The translations under genes and the position numbers were made by a program. The notes beneath the pieces were generated by a model, which was given only the letters and a program-made list of their open reading frames with translations, searched no databases and had not been told where the DNA came from. From assembly GCA_958296065.1 (NCBI GenBank), contig CATQHX010000078.1, positions 1-64,000 of the forward strand: a DNA stretch of 64,000 nt, written 5' to 3'. Positions 48,414 through 57,115 of this stretch are shown here, piece after piece. How positions within the stretch are numbered: position 1 is the first letter of the stretch; the number at the start of each line of letters is the position of its first letter. This stretch comes from Vicinamibacterales bacterium. GTDB taxonomy: Bacteria > Acidobacteriota > Vicinamibacteria > Vicinamibacterales > UBA8438.

Positions 48414-49577
48414 CTACCCGTCCGCGACGGACGACGAAAAGGAGCGCGCCCAGGCATCCAGCTCGCGGACCTCTTCCAGCCCCGACGGTTCGACCGGCGC
48501 GCGCCGTGTCGCGGCGTCGAGAGTGGTCTCGATCACGCGTGGGATGCTGCTGAAGGACAATCGGCGCTCCAGGAACGCGGCCACCGCCACTTCGTTGGCT
48601 GCGTTGAGCACCGCCGGAAAGGCCGCCCCGGCGCGCAACGCCTGGTAGGCCAGTCCGAGACACGGAAACCGGCCGGTATCGGGGGCATGAAAGTCGAGGG
48701 GGCCGCAGGTGGTCAGATCGAGCGGGGAAAGCGGCGCATGCCAGCGTTCCGGGTAGGAAAACGCGTACTGGATGGGAAGGCGCATGTCGGTCACGCCGAG
48801 CTGGGCGATGACCGAACCGTCGCGCAGCTCGACCAGCGAATGCACGACGGACTGTGGATGGACCACGACGTCGATGCGATCGGGCGACGCGTCGAAAAGC
48901 CAGCGAGCCTCGATCACCTCCAGCCCCTTGTTCATCAACGTTGCGGAATCGATGGTGATCTTGGGTCCCATCGACCACGTGGGGTGGCGCAGCGCATCCT
49001 CGGGGGTCACCGCCGCCAGCGCCGCGGCCGGCCGGTCCCGAAACGGTCCGCCCGACGCCGTGAGGATGTACCGCAGCACGTCGTCGGACCCGCGACCGTC
49101 GACGCACTGGTGAATCGCGTTGTGCTCGCTGTCGACCGGCAGAATCGCCACTCCGTGCCGCCGCGCCGCTTCGACCATCAACCCGCCGGCCATCACAAGC
49201 ACTTCCTTGTTGGCCAGCGCGACGGTCTTGCCCGCCTCGATGGCGGCCAGCGTGGCGCCCAACGCCGCCGTGCCGGCCGACGCGCAGAGCACGAGCTCCA
49301 CGCGCGGATGGGTGGCGACGGCGACAAGAGCGTCCTCGCCCCATCCCGACTGCGTGCCGTCGGGCAATGCGCCGGATGCCCGCACGCGGCCGAGCGCCTG
49401 CTCGTCGGCCAGCGCGACCACCGCGGGCCGCACGCGCGCGACCTGGTCGGCAAAACGATCGACGTTGCGCCCGGCGGCAAGACCGATCACCTCGAGGCGC
49501 TCGGGATGCGCGGCCACGACGGAGAGCGCACTGCGGCCGATCGAGCCCGTCGAGCCGAGAATGGCGACTCGCTTCAC
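48414..49577 (-). CDS. dxr: 1-deoxy-D-xylulose-5-phosphate reductoisomerase
   Basis: Second step of the MEP pathway; uses NADPH and a divalent metal. It has 387 residues from GTG 49577, which overlaps the cdsA stop (GTGA). The NADPH loop is ILGSTGSIGRSAL; the metal-binding acids lie in LPVDSEHNAIHQC and in MNKGLEVIEARWLF; the substrate loop contains SGGPFRDRP. Cotranscription with uppS and cdsA links isoprenoid supply to lipid carrier and phospholipid synthesis. Confidence 0.96.
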   Translation of the reverse strand: MKRVAILGSTGSIGRSALSVVAAHPERLEVIGLAAGRNVDRFADQVARVRPAVVALADEQALGRVRASGALPDGTQSGWGEDALVAVATHPRVELVLCASAGTAALGATLAAIEAGKTVALANKEVLVMAGGLMVEAARRHGVAILPVDSEHNAIHQCVDGRGSDDVLRYILTASGGPFRDRPAAALAAVTPEDALRHPTWSMGPKITIDSATLMNKGLEVIEARWLFDASPDRIDVVVHPQSVVHSLVELRDGSVIAQLGVTDMRLPIQYAFSYPERWHAPLSPLDLTTCGPLDFHAPDTGRFPCLGLAYQALRAGAAFPAVLNAANEVAVAAFLERRLSFSSIPRVIETTLDAATRRAPVEPSGLEEVRELDAWARSFSSSVADG

Positions 49578-50368
49578 GGCAGTCGCGCTCCCCCGAAGAT
49601 CACGACGGCGTAGTAGACGGGCGCCGCGAACAGGAACGCATCGATACGATCCAGCACCCCGCCATGACCCGGAATGAGGCCCGAGGAGTCCTTCATTCCG
49701 GCGGCTCGTTTCAGTTGCGACTCGAACAGGTCGCCCGCCATGCCGCTCACCGCGAGCGTCATCCCGAGCACCACCCGCGCGGGCAGGTCCAGGCCGGGCA
49801 GCCACCAGCCACCGACGGATCCGAACGTGACCGCGGCCGCGACCACCCCGCAGACCGCGCCCTCGACCGTCTTGCCGGGACTGACCGCGGGCGCGAGCCG
49901 CCGCCGGCCAAGCAGGCGGCCACCGTAGTACTGCGCCGTGTCGCTGGCCACCATGGTCGCGACTAGAAGCAACAGCACCTCGCGGCCTGCATCCAGTGCC
50001 AGTGCGGCAAGCGCGCCCAGCGGGAGCCCGAGGTAGAGCAGAGAGAAAGCAGCGGCCCCCGCGCTCGCCAGTGCGTCCTCTCGGCGCCCTCCAGCGAGCA
50101 CCGTCACCGCGATGAGCAGACCGCCGGTCATGGCGACCACCGCGAGCGCACCCGGAGCGAGGGCGACCGCGGCTCCCGTCGCGAGCACCGCGGCCGCGCC
50201 GGGAACTCGGGCGACGGTGATCCCTGTCGATTCCGCGAGAAAGGCGTACTCCGCGAACGCGAGCAGCAGAACGCAGCCGGCCAGTACGACCGTGGCGAGC
50301 GGCGGGAGGAACCAGATTCCCCCTACGACCAGGACCGCCAGCGCAATACCGCTGAGGACTCTGGTCAC
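49574..50368 (-). CDS. cdsA: Phosphatidate cytidylyltransferase
   Basis: Makes CDP-diacylglycerol from phosphatidate and CTP in the inner membrane. It has 264 residues and about seven helices. The C-terminal signature is present: MAGDLFESQLKRAAGMKDSS and HGGVLDRIDAFLFAAPVYY. The GTG start overlaps the uppS stop, and its own stop overlaps dxr. Confidence 0.94.
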   Translation of the reverse strand: MTRVLSGIALAVLVVGGIWFLPPLATVVLAGCVLLLAFAEYAFLAESTGITVARVPGAAAVLATGAAVALAPGALAVVAMTGGLLIAVTVLAGGRREDALASAGAAAFSLLYLGLPLGALAALALDAGREVLLLLVATMVASDTAQYYGGRLLGRRRLAPAVSPGKTVEGAVCGVVAAAVTFGSVGGWWLPGLDLPARVVLGMTLAVSGMAGDLFESQLKRAAGMKDSSGLIPGHGGVLDRIDAFLFAAPVYYAVVIFGGARLP

Positions 50369-51159
50369 GAATGACGCCCGACGGCCGCCGGCTCCTCCTC
50401 GATCCCGCCGTAGCGGCGGTCTCGCTTCTGGTAGTTGAGCACGGCTTCCAACAGGTTCCGGGCACGAAAGTCCGGCCAGTAGGTGTCGGTGACCCAGATC
50501 TCCGAGTAGGCAATCTGCCAGAGCAGAAAATTGCTGATGCGCATCTCTCCGCCGGTCCGTATCAGCAGGTCGGGGTCCGGCTGACCCGCGGTGTACAGGA
50601 GTCCGCCGAACCGTGCCTCGTCCAGTTCGTCGGGATCGACGCCGGCGCGCAGCGCACGACGGGCCGCGGCCACGATCTCCGCCCGGCCGCCGTAATTCAG
50701 CGCGATGTTGAAGACCATGCCCGTGTTGCCGCCGGTCCGCTCCTGCGCCGCATCGAGCTCCGCGCGAACGTCGCCCGCCAGCTCGGCCTCGCTGCCTATG
50801 ACATTGAGGCGGATATCGTTTGCCATCAGCGTGGCGATCTCCAGGCGCAGGTAGCGTTTGAGGAGGCCCATGAGCCCCCGCACCTCCGCGGGGGGGCGCT
50901 TCCAGTTCTCCACCGAGAAGGCGTAGAGGGTCAGGACCCTGACGCCGAGGCGAGCGGAAACCTCGACCGAGTCGCGTACCGAATCGATGCCCGCGCGATG
51001 CCCTTCGACGCGGGGCAGGCGACGGCGGGCGGCCCAGCGGCCGTTGCCGTCCATGATGACAGCGATGTGCGCGGGCAAGCGCTCGAAATCCACCTGCCGC
51101 GCGAGACCGGCCTCGACGGATCCCGACGGCGCCCACGCCAGTACGTCGTGCAGGCCCAT
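50365..51159 (-). CDS. uppS: Isoprenyl (undecaprenyl diphosphate) synthase
   Basis: Cis-prenyltransferase that builds the C55 carrier for peptidoglycan and O-antigen units. It has 264 residues. The catalytic Asp37 is in IAVIMDGNGRWAARR; LTLYAFSVENWKRP and LLIRTGGEMRISNFLLWQIA are also diagnostic. A TATCAT box lies 8 bases upstream of the ATG. It is the first gene of the four-gene operon; no frr is adjacent upstream, where truA faces the same way. Confidence 0.95.
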   Translation of the reverse strand: MGLHDVLAWAPSGSVEAGLARQVDFERLPAHIAVIMDGNGRWAARRRLPRVEGHRAGIDSVRDSVEVSARLGVRVLTLYAFSVENWKRPPAEVRGLMGLLKRYLRLEIATLMANDIRLNVIGSEAELAGDVRAELDAAQERTGGNTGMVFNIALNYGGRAEIVAAARRALRAGVDPDELDEARFGGLLYTAGQPDPDLLIRTGGEMRISNFLLWQIAYSEIWVTDTYWPDFRARNLLEAVLNYQKRDRRYGGIEEEPAAVGRHS

Positions 51160-51167
51160 TGACCTCT

Positions 51168-51173
51168 ATGATA
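51168..51173 (-). promoter_or_regulatory. Candidate -10 box of uppS
   Basis: On the minus strand TATCAT is followed by 8 bases (including AGAGGTC) and the uppS ATG. It lies in the 15-base gap after the truA stop, so the operon could have its own near-leaderless promoter. Confidence 0.35.
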
Positions 51174-51174
51174 A

Positions 51175-51942
51175 TCAGTAGTCGACGGCTACCAGAAACA
51201 GCCCGTGCGGCGGTGCCGTCGGTCCCGCCCGCTCCCGCGTTCGGGACGCCATGATCGCCGGGATCGCGGACGCCTCGACCCGACCCGCTCCCACCTCGAT
51301 CATCGTACCGACAATGATCCGCACCATGTGCCTGAGAAACCCGTCACCTGCGACCTCCACAGTCAACGCCGGCGAAGCAACGGCCGCACCGGCCGGAAAC
51401 GCGGTGGCTCCGGGCTCGACCGCGACCGAGTGCACGGTCCGCACCGTCGACGCCACTTCCGTCCCCACGGCCTGGAACGCCGCGAAGTCGTGACGCCCCG
51501 GGAACCGGGCGGCGGCCTCGCGCATGGCGCCGACGTCGAGCGGCTCACGGATGTGCCAGGCGTAGCGGAGCGTGAAGGGGCTCGCGACGGGACCGGACGT
51601 CAGATTGTACCGATACAGCTTCTTTCGTGCCGCGTACCGGGCGTGGAAGCCGGCGGCCACCGTCTCGGCCGCGAGCAGGCGGATGTCGGCAGGCAGCTTC
51701 GCGTTGATCGCCCGGACCAGCACCTGCGTCTCGATCCGGTGTGCGAGTTGGACGCTGGCGACCTGCCCGAACGCGTGCACGCCGGCATCGGTCCTTCCCG
51801 CACCGACCACGGCCACGGGGCGTCCCTCGACCTCCGCGAGCGCGCGCTCCAGCTCGCCCTGTATCGAATGCCCGCGCGCCTGGCGTTGCCAGCCGACGTA
51901 CTCGGTCCCATCGTAGGAGACGGTCAGCTTGATCGTGCGCAT
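51175..51942 (-). CDS. truA: tRNA pseudouridine(38-40) synthase
   Basis: Isomerises uridines 38-40 in the tRNA anticodon arm. It has 255 residues from ATG 51942. The catalytic Asp52 lies in VVGAGRTDAGVHAFGQVAS. The C-terminal GDGFLRHMVRIIVGTMIEVG motif is also conserved. It lies 47 bases after pyrE and 15 before uppS, all on the minus strand. Confidence 0.95.
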   Translation of the reverse strand: MRTIKLTVSYDGTEYVGWQRQARGHSIQGELERALAEVEGRPVAVVGAGRTDAGVHAFGQVASVQLAHRIETQVLVRAINAKLPADIRLLAAETVAAGFHARYAARKKLYRYNLTSGPVASPFTLRYAWHIREPLDVGAMREAAARFPGRHDFAAFQAVGTEVASTVRTVHSVAVEPGATAFPAGAAVASPALTVEVAGDGFLRHMVRIIVGTMIEVGAGRVEASAIPAIMASRTRERAGPTAPPHGLFLVAVDY

Positions 51943-51973
51943 CGCAGCCGTCCGGCGGCAATCGTCGTCCGGC

Positions 51974-52005
51974 AGGAGTCCGCGCCGTTCTACGGCGTGG
52001 GCTCC
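51974..52005. repeat. Dispersed palindromic repeat at pyrE 3' end
   Basis: AGGAGTCCGCGCCGTTCTAC continues into GGCGTGGGCTCC. GCGCCG/CGGCG arms form a short hairpin. The pyrE stop codon (minus strand TAG at 51992-51990) lies at its centre. Confidence 0.5.
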
Positions 52006-52586
52006 CGGACGGTCGCTCCCGGCCGCGAGCCCGGCTTCACCGCCGGCACTCCACGCGCGCACAGCGGACACGAGGCCGGTTCGTGCGTGGGCCACGAGAC
52101 GTCCGCCAGCGACTCGAACGGCACGTCGAAGGTGGCTCGAGACCCGCTCCGATCGATGATCGCGGCGGCGCCGACCACCTCTGCGCCTGACTCGCGCGCC
52201 ACCGCGATGGTCTCGCGGGTGGAGCCACCGGTGGTGACGACGTCCTCGACGACGAGGACGCGCTCCGAGGCGGCGAGCGCGAAGCCTCGGCGCAGCATCA
52301 GGCGGCCGTCGCGCCGCTCGGCAAAAATGCCCCGGACGCCGAGCGCACGTGCCACCTCGTGTCCGATGACCACGCCGCCGAGCGCCGGAGACAGGACGAG
52401 ATCGGGCGCCAGCGGACGCACCCGCGCCGCGATGGCCGCGCCGAGAGCCGCGGCCCGCACCGGATCCTGCAGCACCAGTGCGCACTGCAGGTAACCGGGA
52501 CTGTGCAGGCCGGACGAGAGGCGGAAGTGCCCCTCGAGTAGTGCGCCGGCGTCCCGGAAGTGCTGAAGCAGGTCGTCCGAATGCAT
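51990..52586 (-). CDS. pyrE: Orotate phosphoribosyltransferase
   Basis: Converts orotate and PRPP to orotidine 5'-phosphate. It has 198 residues. HFRLSSGLHSPGYLQCALVL at the start, LSPALGGVVIGHEVARALG, and the PRPP loop VLVVEDVVTTGGSTRET are diagnostic. The C-terminal tail has a CPLC pair seen in related enzymes. It is about 2.2 kb from the rest of the pyrimidine genes. Confidence 0.95.
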   Translation of the reverse strand: MHSDDLLQHFRDAGALLEGHFRLSSGLHSPGYLQCALVLQDPVRAAALGAAIAARVRPLAPDLVLSPALGGVVIGHEVARALGVRGIFAERRDGRLMLRRGFALAASERVLVVEDVVTTGGSTRETIAVARESGAEVVGAAAIIDRSGSRATFDVPFESLADVSWPTHEPASCPLCARGVPAVKPGSRPGATVREPTP

Positions 52587-52671
52587 GGAATCGTCAGCGC
52601 CGGTCGCCGAGCCGCCAGCTTCGAACTGAATCCGGCAGGTTCGAAATGCATGTGGCGCGGCTCGTGCAGCA

Positions 52672-52699
52672 AGTATACGGACTCCGGCAGCGCCGCCAA
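52672..52699 (-). promoter_or_regulatory. Candidate promoter of pyrE
   Basis: Minus strand TTGGCG (52699-52694) and TATACT (52677-52672), spacer 16. The leader of about 80 bases contains two TTCGAA hexamers 14 bases apart (52620-52645). Confidence 0.45.
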
Positions 52700-52745
52700 C
52701 ACCTGTCGCACGGCTCCGTGTTCGGCCCGCGCCCCCGGCGCCCCG

Positions 52746-52900
52746 GGAGCTTGCGCCGCAGAACTACACTCCGTTACGCGCTACGGTGCTGACTCCCGGT
52801 GCCCCGAAACGCCCTCGCTGGCTCGGCGTTTCGGCCCATCCCACCACCCCAGGAGCTTGCGCCGCAGAACTACACTCCGTTACGTTCTACGGCGCAGACT
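52746..52900. repeat. Tandem pair of palindromic repeats with a hairpin between
   Basis: Two 49-base units (52746-52794 and 52852-52900), 106 bases apart, both begin GGAGCTTGCGCCGCAGAACT and share the next 13 bases; only a few positions near the end differ. In the second, TGCGCCGCAGAAC faces GTTCTACGGCGCA with one mismatch. Between them CCGAAACGCC (52804-52813) pairs perfectly with GGCGTTTCGG (52825-52834). The gap 52587-52921 between pyrE and the glycosyltransferase holds only this and the pyrE promoter; no gene is seen. Confidence 0.75.
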
Positions 52901-52921
52901 TCAGGACCCGAAGCCATCTCC

Positions 52922-53686
52922 ATGCCCCGCCTCTCGGTGGTCGTGATCACCAGGAACGAAGCCGCGAATATCCGCGCCGCGCTCGAATCGGTGCGCTGGG
53001 CCGACGAGCTCGTCGTGGTGGATTCCGGGAGCACCGACGAAACGGTGCGCATCGCGCGCGAGATCGCCGATCGCGTCACCGCGCACGAGTGGGAGGGCTA
53101 TGGCGCGCAGAAGAATCACGCGACAGGGCTGGCGGCGCACGACTGGATCCTGTCGCTCGACGCGGATGAACGCGTTTCGCCGTCCCTGGCGCGGGAGATC
53201 GGATCGCTGCTGGACGCCGAGCCGGCCGCACGCGCGTACCGCTTTCCGCGCGTGACACGCTATCTGGGGCGCTGGATCCGTTCCACCGACTGGTACCCCG
53301 ACCTGCAGTTGCGCCTGTACGACCGGCGCGCCGCCCGCTGGAACGACCGCCTGGTGCACGAGCGGGTAGTGGTCGACGGCCCCGTCGGGCGGTTGCAGGG
53401 GGAGTTGGAGCACCACGCCTACCGGGACGTGTCGCACCACGTGCGGACCATCGAGCACTACACCACGCTGGCCGCCCGGCAGATGTACCGCGAGGGCCGC
53501 CGCGCCCGATGGATCGACCTGGCAACCCGGCCGCCGGCGGCCTTCCTGCGCAACTACGTCCTTCGAGGCGGCATGCGCGATGGCGCGCCGGGGTTGATCG
53601 TCTCGCTGTTGAACGCCGGCTATGTCCTGCTGAAGTTCGTGAAGCTGTGGGAGCGGCAGCGCAGCGGCGGCGCGGACCGGCGTTGA
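52922..53686 (+). CDS. Family 2 glycosyltransferase, LPS-core type
   Basis: A 254-residue GT-A enzyme. LSVVVITRNEAANIRAALES at the N-terminus, the DSGSTDETV loop, and the metal-binding LSLDADERVSP motif are clear. The C-terminal half (YPDLQLRLYDRRAARWNDRL, then HHAYRDVSHHVRTIEHYT) matches the WaaE/KdtX-like glycosyltransferases of lipopolysaccharide core or lipid-linked sugars. It starts 22 bases after a palindromic repeat and precedes a GT4 gene by 22 bases; the two probably work in one glycan pathway. Confidence 0.88.
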   Translation: MPRLSVVVITRNEAANIRAALESVRWADELVVVDSGSTDETVRIAREIADRVTAHEWEGYGAQKNHATGLAAHDWILSLDADERVSPSLAREIGSLLDAEPAARAYRFPRVTRYLGRWIRSTDWYPDLQLRLYDRRAARWNDRLVHERVVVDGPVGRLQGELEHHAYRDVSHHVRTIEHYTTLAARQMYREGRRARWIDLATRPPAAFLRNYVLRGGMRDGAPGLIVSLLNAGYVLLKFVKLWERQRSGGADRR

Positions 53687-53708
53687 CCCGGCGAGGCGGC
53701 TGACGCTC

Positions 53709-54896
53709 ATGTTCTCCCTCCATATCGACACGGCGCGAACATGGCGCGGCGGCCAGCACCAGGCCCTGTTGACGGTGCACGGCCTGCGCCGCCGGGGCCA
53801 GCGGGCCGCCCTCGCCGCCCAGCCGCGAGGCGAGCTGTTTCGGCGGGCTTCCGGCGACGCGGACCTGTATCCGCTCGCCCCGCGGGGTGACCTGGACCCG
53901 GTTGCCGCCTGGAGGCTCTCCCGGCTGATCCGCCGCCTGGCGCCGGACGTCATCCACGCCCACGATGCCCACGCGGTGGCCATCGCGTCGCTCTCCCGGT
54001 CGCTGGCCGGACCACGTGCGACACCTCCCCTGATCGCCTCCCGCCGGGTCGATTTCCATATCCGGAGCAATGCGTTCTCTCGCTGGAAGTATCGATGCGT
54101 CGACCGTTTCATCTGCGCCTCGGCGGCAATCCGGGACATGCTGTCCGGGGACGGCGTGCCCCCGGAGCGGGCCTCCGTGGTGCACGAAGGGATAGAGACA
54201 GGCCGCATCGAACGGGCGCCCGCCCTCGATCTCCACCGCGAGTTCGATCTTCCGGCGGGCTGCCCGATCGTCGGCAACGTCGCCGCCCTCGTGCCGCACA
54301 AGGGCCAGCGCCACCTCGTCGACGCCGCGGCCCGGGTCGTCCGCGAGGTCCCCGACGCACGGGTGCTGATAGTCGGCGCGGGTGAGCTGGAGGCAGCTCT
54401 CTCCCGTCAGATAGGACGCCTGCACCTGGCCGGGAAAGTGATACTGACCGGTTTCCGGTCCGACGTGCCGTCGGTGTTGAAGGGACTGGATCTCTTCGTC
54501 ATGAGCTCGGTCACCGAGGGACTCGGCACCTCGGTGCTCGACGCGATGGCGGCCGGGCTGGCCGTCGTCGGCACGCGCGCCGGAGGTATTCCCGAGAGTG
54601 TCGTCGATGGAGGAACCGGGCTCCTCACGCCGCCGGCCGACGCGGTGGCGATGGCCCGGGCCATCGCCGATCTGCTGCAGGACGACAAGAAGCGGAAGGC
54701 GTTCGGCGCGGCGGGACGCGAGCGAGCCCGCGCCGCGTTCAATGCCGATCGAATGGTCGAAGAGACCGCGGCGGTCTACGCCGACGTGGTCGCACGGACC
54801 GGGTCAGGGCCACGCCAGCGCCGCCGCACCCGGGACCGTGTCGTTGGCGTAGACGACTCGCCCGTCGACGATCGTGGCGGCGACCGCTCCTCGTAG
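53709..54896 (+). CDS. Family 4 glycosyltransferase
   Basis: A 395-residue GT-B enzyme. The N-terminal lobe starts HIDTARTWRGGQHQALLTVHG; the C-terminal lobe has GNVAALVPHKGQRHLVDAAA and the nucleotide-sugar motif SSVTEGLGTSVLDAMAAGLA, with the Glu-x7-Glu pattern altered to E-G-L-G...D. It uses a nucleotide sugar donor; the acceptor is probably lipopolysaccharide core or a related glycan. The last 31 codons, an Arg/Asp-rich tail, overlap the 3' end of the convergent pyrC gene by 93 bases. Confidence 0.87.
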   Translation: MFSLHIDTARTWRGGQHQALLTVHGLRRRGQRAALAAQPRGELFRRASGDADLYPLAPRGDLDPVAAWRLSRLIRRLAPDVIHAHDAHAVAIASLSRSLAGPRATPPLIASRRVDFHIRSNAFSRWKYRCVDRFICASAAIRDMLSGDGVPPERASVVHEGIETGRIERAPALDLHREFDLPAGCPIVGNVAALVPHKGQRHLVDAAARVVREVPDARVLIVGAGELEAALSRQIGRLHLAGKVILTGFRSDVPSVLKGLDLFVMSSVTEGLGTSVLDAMAAGLAVVGTRAGGIPESVVDGGTGLLTPPADAVAMARAIADLLQDDKKRKAFGAAGRERARAAFNADRMVEETAAVYADVVARTGSGPRQRRRTRDRVVGVDDSPVDDRGGDRSS

Positions 54897-56123
54897 GCGC
54901 CAACCGTCGAACGGGGTATTCCGCGCCTTGGAACGGAAACGGTCGGCGGCGACCTCCACTTCCGTCTCCGGGGCCAGGATGGTGATGTCGGCCGCCCCGC
55001 CGGGTGCGAGCGTGCCCCCCTCCACACCCAGAATCCGCGCCGGGTTCGCTGCGTACAGCTCGACGAGCCGCGTGGTGGAGAGGACGCCACGATGGACAAG
55101 CCGGTCGAGCGACAGCGACACCGCCGTCTCCAGACCTATGATGCCGAACGGCGCCCGGTCGAACTCCACCGCCTTCTCGTCCGCATGGTGCGGCGCGTGG
55201 TCGGTGGCGATGGCGTCGATGCTGCCGTCGGCGAGCCCTTCCAGCATCGCGTCGCGATCCGCCACCGCGCGCAACGGAGGGTTCATCTTGAAGTTGGTGT
55301 CGTATTGCAGATCCTCGTCCGTCAGAATGAAGTGGTGGGGGGTCACCTCGCACGTCACCCGGATGGAGCGCTCCTTCCCCGAGCGTACCGCCCGAAGCGA
55401 CTCGCCCGCGCTCATGTGGGCCACGTGGACCGGCCCGCCGGTCAGGCCGCTCAAGCTGACGTCCCGCTCCACCATGATCGACTCGGTCACTCCGGGCTGC
55501 CCCCGCAATCCCAGGGTGGTCGCCCGGTAACCCTCGTGCACCACCCCGCCGGCGGCAAGCGACGGCTCCTCGCAGTGATTGATGACCGGCATGCCGAACA
55601 TCGACGCGTACTCGAGCGCCCGCCGCATCAGGAGCGCACTGGCGACCGGATGGCCATCGTCGGATATCCCGACGCAACCGGCCTCCCGGAGCGCCTTGAT
55701 CTCGGTCATCCGCTCCCCTTGCGAGCCCACCGAAACCGCCCCGATCGGGTAGACCCTGGCAAGGCCGGCCTCGCTCGCCCTGCGCCCGATCTCCTCGGTA
55801 ACGCCGACGTGGTCGTTGACGGGATCGGTATTGGGCATGCAGGCCGCCGCCACGAAGCCGCCCGCGACCGCCGCCGCGGCCCCGGTCGCAATCGTCTCCT
55901 TGTGCTCCTGTCCGGGCTCCCGGAAATGGACGTGCATGTCGATGAAGCCGGGACAGACGACGAACCCCGCCGGTACCTCCACGCACAACGCCCCGTCGAG
56001 CGGCAATCCGGCCCCGACCGCGGCCACGCGGCCATTCTCGATGCGGACGTCCGCCACCCCGTTGATCCCCTGCGCGGGGTCGACGACCAGTCCACCCTTG
56101 AGCACCACCGCCTGCGTCGTCAT
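54804..56123 (-). CDS. pyrC: Dihydroorotase
   Basis: Cyclises carbamoyl aspartate to dihydroorotate. It has 439 residues, the long (type I) form. The zinc ligands His64 and His66 are in GFIDMHVHFREPG; later ligands lie in NHCEEPS and HVAHMSAG; the catalytic Asp is in AIATDHAPHH. ATG 56123 overlaps the pyrB stop (ATGA), so pyrR-pyrB-pyrC is one translationally coupled operon. Confidence 0.96.
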   Translation of the reverse strand: MTTQAVVLKGGLVVDPAQGINGVADVRIENGRVAAVGAGLPLDGALCVEVPAGFVVCPGFIDMHVHFREPGQEHKETIATGAAAAVAGGFVAAACMPNTDPVNDHVGVTEEIGRRASEAGLARVYPIGAVSVGSQGERMTEIKALREAGCVGISDDGHPVASALLMRRALEYASMFGMPVINHCEEPSLAAGGVVHEGYRATTLGLRGQPGVTESIMVERDVSLSGLTGGPVHVAHMSAGESLRAVRSGKERSIRVTCEVTPHHFILTDEDLQYDTNFKMNPPLRAVADRDAMLEGLADGSIDAIATDHAPHHADEKAVEFDRAPFGIIGLETAVSLSLDRLVHRGVLSTTRLVELYAANPARILGVEGGTLAPGGAADITILAPETEVEVAADRFRSKARNTPFDGWRLRGAVAATIVDGRVVYANDTVPGAAALAWP

Positions 56124-57115
56124 GCAGTCCCCTCGTTCGTCTCGAATCCGGCCAGCAGATAGAGCACGGCCATCCGCACGGCAACGCCGTTCGCCACCTG
56201 CTCGAGGATGACCGACACCGGGCCGTCCGCCACGTCGGAGGCGACCTCGACCCCCCGGTTCATCGGCCCCGGATGCATCACGATGACGTCGGGACGGGCC
56301 CGCCGGAGCCGTTCCGCGGTCAGCCCGAACGTGGTGAAGTACTCCCGGCGCGAGGGGAAGAAATGGCCGTGCATCCGTTCCTCCTGCACCCGCAGCAGCA
56401 TCACCACGTCGGCATCGGCCACCGCGTCGTCCAGCGAGGTCGTCGCCCGCACTCCGAACCGTTCCACGCCGGGCAGCATCAGCGTCCGCGGACCGCAGAC
56501 CCACACCTTCGCGCCCAGCTCGGTCAGCAGCAGGATGTTCGACCGGAGCACGCGACTGTGCAACAGGTCGCCGACGATAGCCACCTTGAGCCCCTCGAAC
56601 CGCGGCTTGTGCTCGCGGATCGTGAACGCGTCGAGCAGCGCCTGGGTGGGATGCTCGTGCATCCCGTCGCCGGCGTTTATGACTCGTGCATCGCAGACGC
56701 CGGCCAGCAGATGGCACGCACCGGACGCGGAATGCCGCAGCACGACCATGTCCGGAGCCATCGCCTCCAGCGTCCGTGCCGTATCCACAAGCGTCTCCCC
56801 TTTCAGGAGACTCGACGTGCCGCCCGCGATGTTGAGCGTGTCGGCGCTCAGCCGCTTCTCGGCGATCTCGAACGACGTGCGTGTCCGCGTGCTCGGCTCC
56901 AGAAAGAGATTGACGACGGTCGCGCCCCGTAGTGTCGGCACCTTCTTGATGCGTCGGGTGCCGACCTCCTTCATCGCCTCCGCCGAATCGAGGATGAGCA
57001 GGATCTCCTCGCGGTTCAGGTCGCCGACGCTCAGCAGGTGCCTGGACCGCAGCCGCGGTGCAGGCTCCGGACGCTCGCCCTCCGCCGTCCCGGGTGCATC
57101 GAGGGCAGTGCTCAA
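56120..57115 (-). CDS. pyrB: Aspartate carbamoyltransferase catalytic chain
   Basis: Condenses aspartate and carbamoyl phosphate. It has 331 residues. The carbamoyl phosphate motif is FLEPSTRTRTSFE; HSASGACHLL, HPTQALLDAFT and MHPGPMNRG are also diagnostic. The start is TTG 57115: it overlaps the pyrR stop (TTGA), has a GGGAGGAGG ribosome site just upstream, and no other in-frame start exists nearby. The first 20 residues are a Pro/Glu-rich extension. No pyrI regulatory chain is seen. Confidence 0.95.
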   Translation of the reverse strand: MSTALDAPGTAEGERPEPAPRLRSRHLLSVGDLNREEILLILDSAEAMKEVGTRRIKKVPTLRGATVVNLFLEPSTRTRTSFEIAEKRLSADTLNIAGGTSSLLKGETLVDTARTLEAMAPDMVVLRHSASGACHLLAGVCDARVINAGDGMHEHPTQALLDAFTIREHKPRFEGLKVAIVGDLLHSRVLRSNILLLTELGAKVWVCGPRTLMLPGVERFGVRATTSLDDAVADADVVMLLRVQEERMHGHFFPSRREYFTTFGLTAERLRRARPDVIVMHPGPMNRGVEVASDVADGPVSVILEQVANGVAVRMAVLYLLAGFETNEGTA

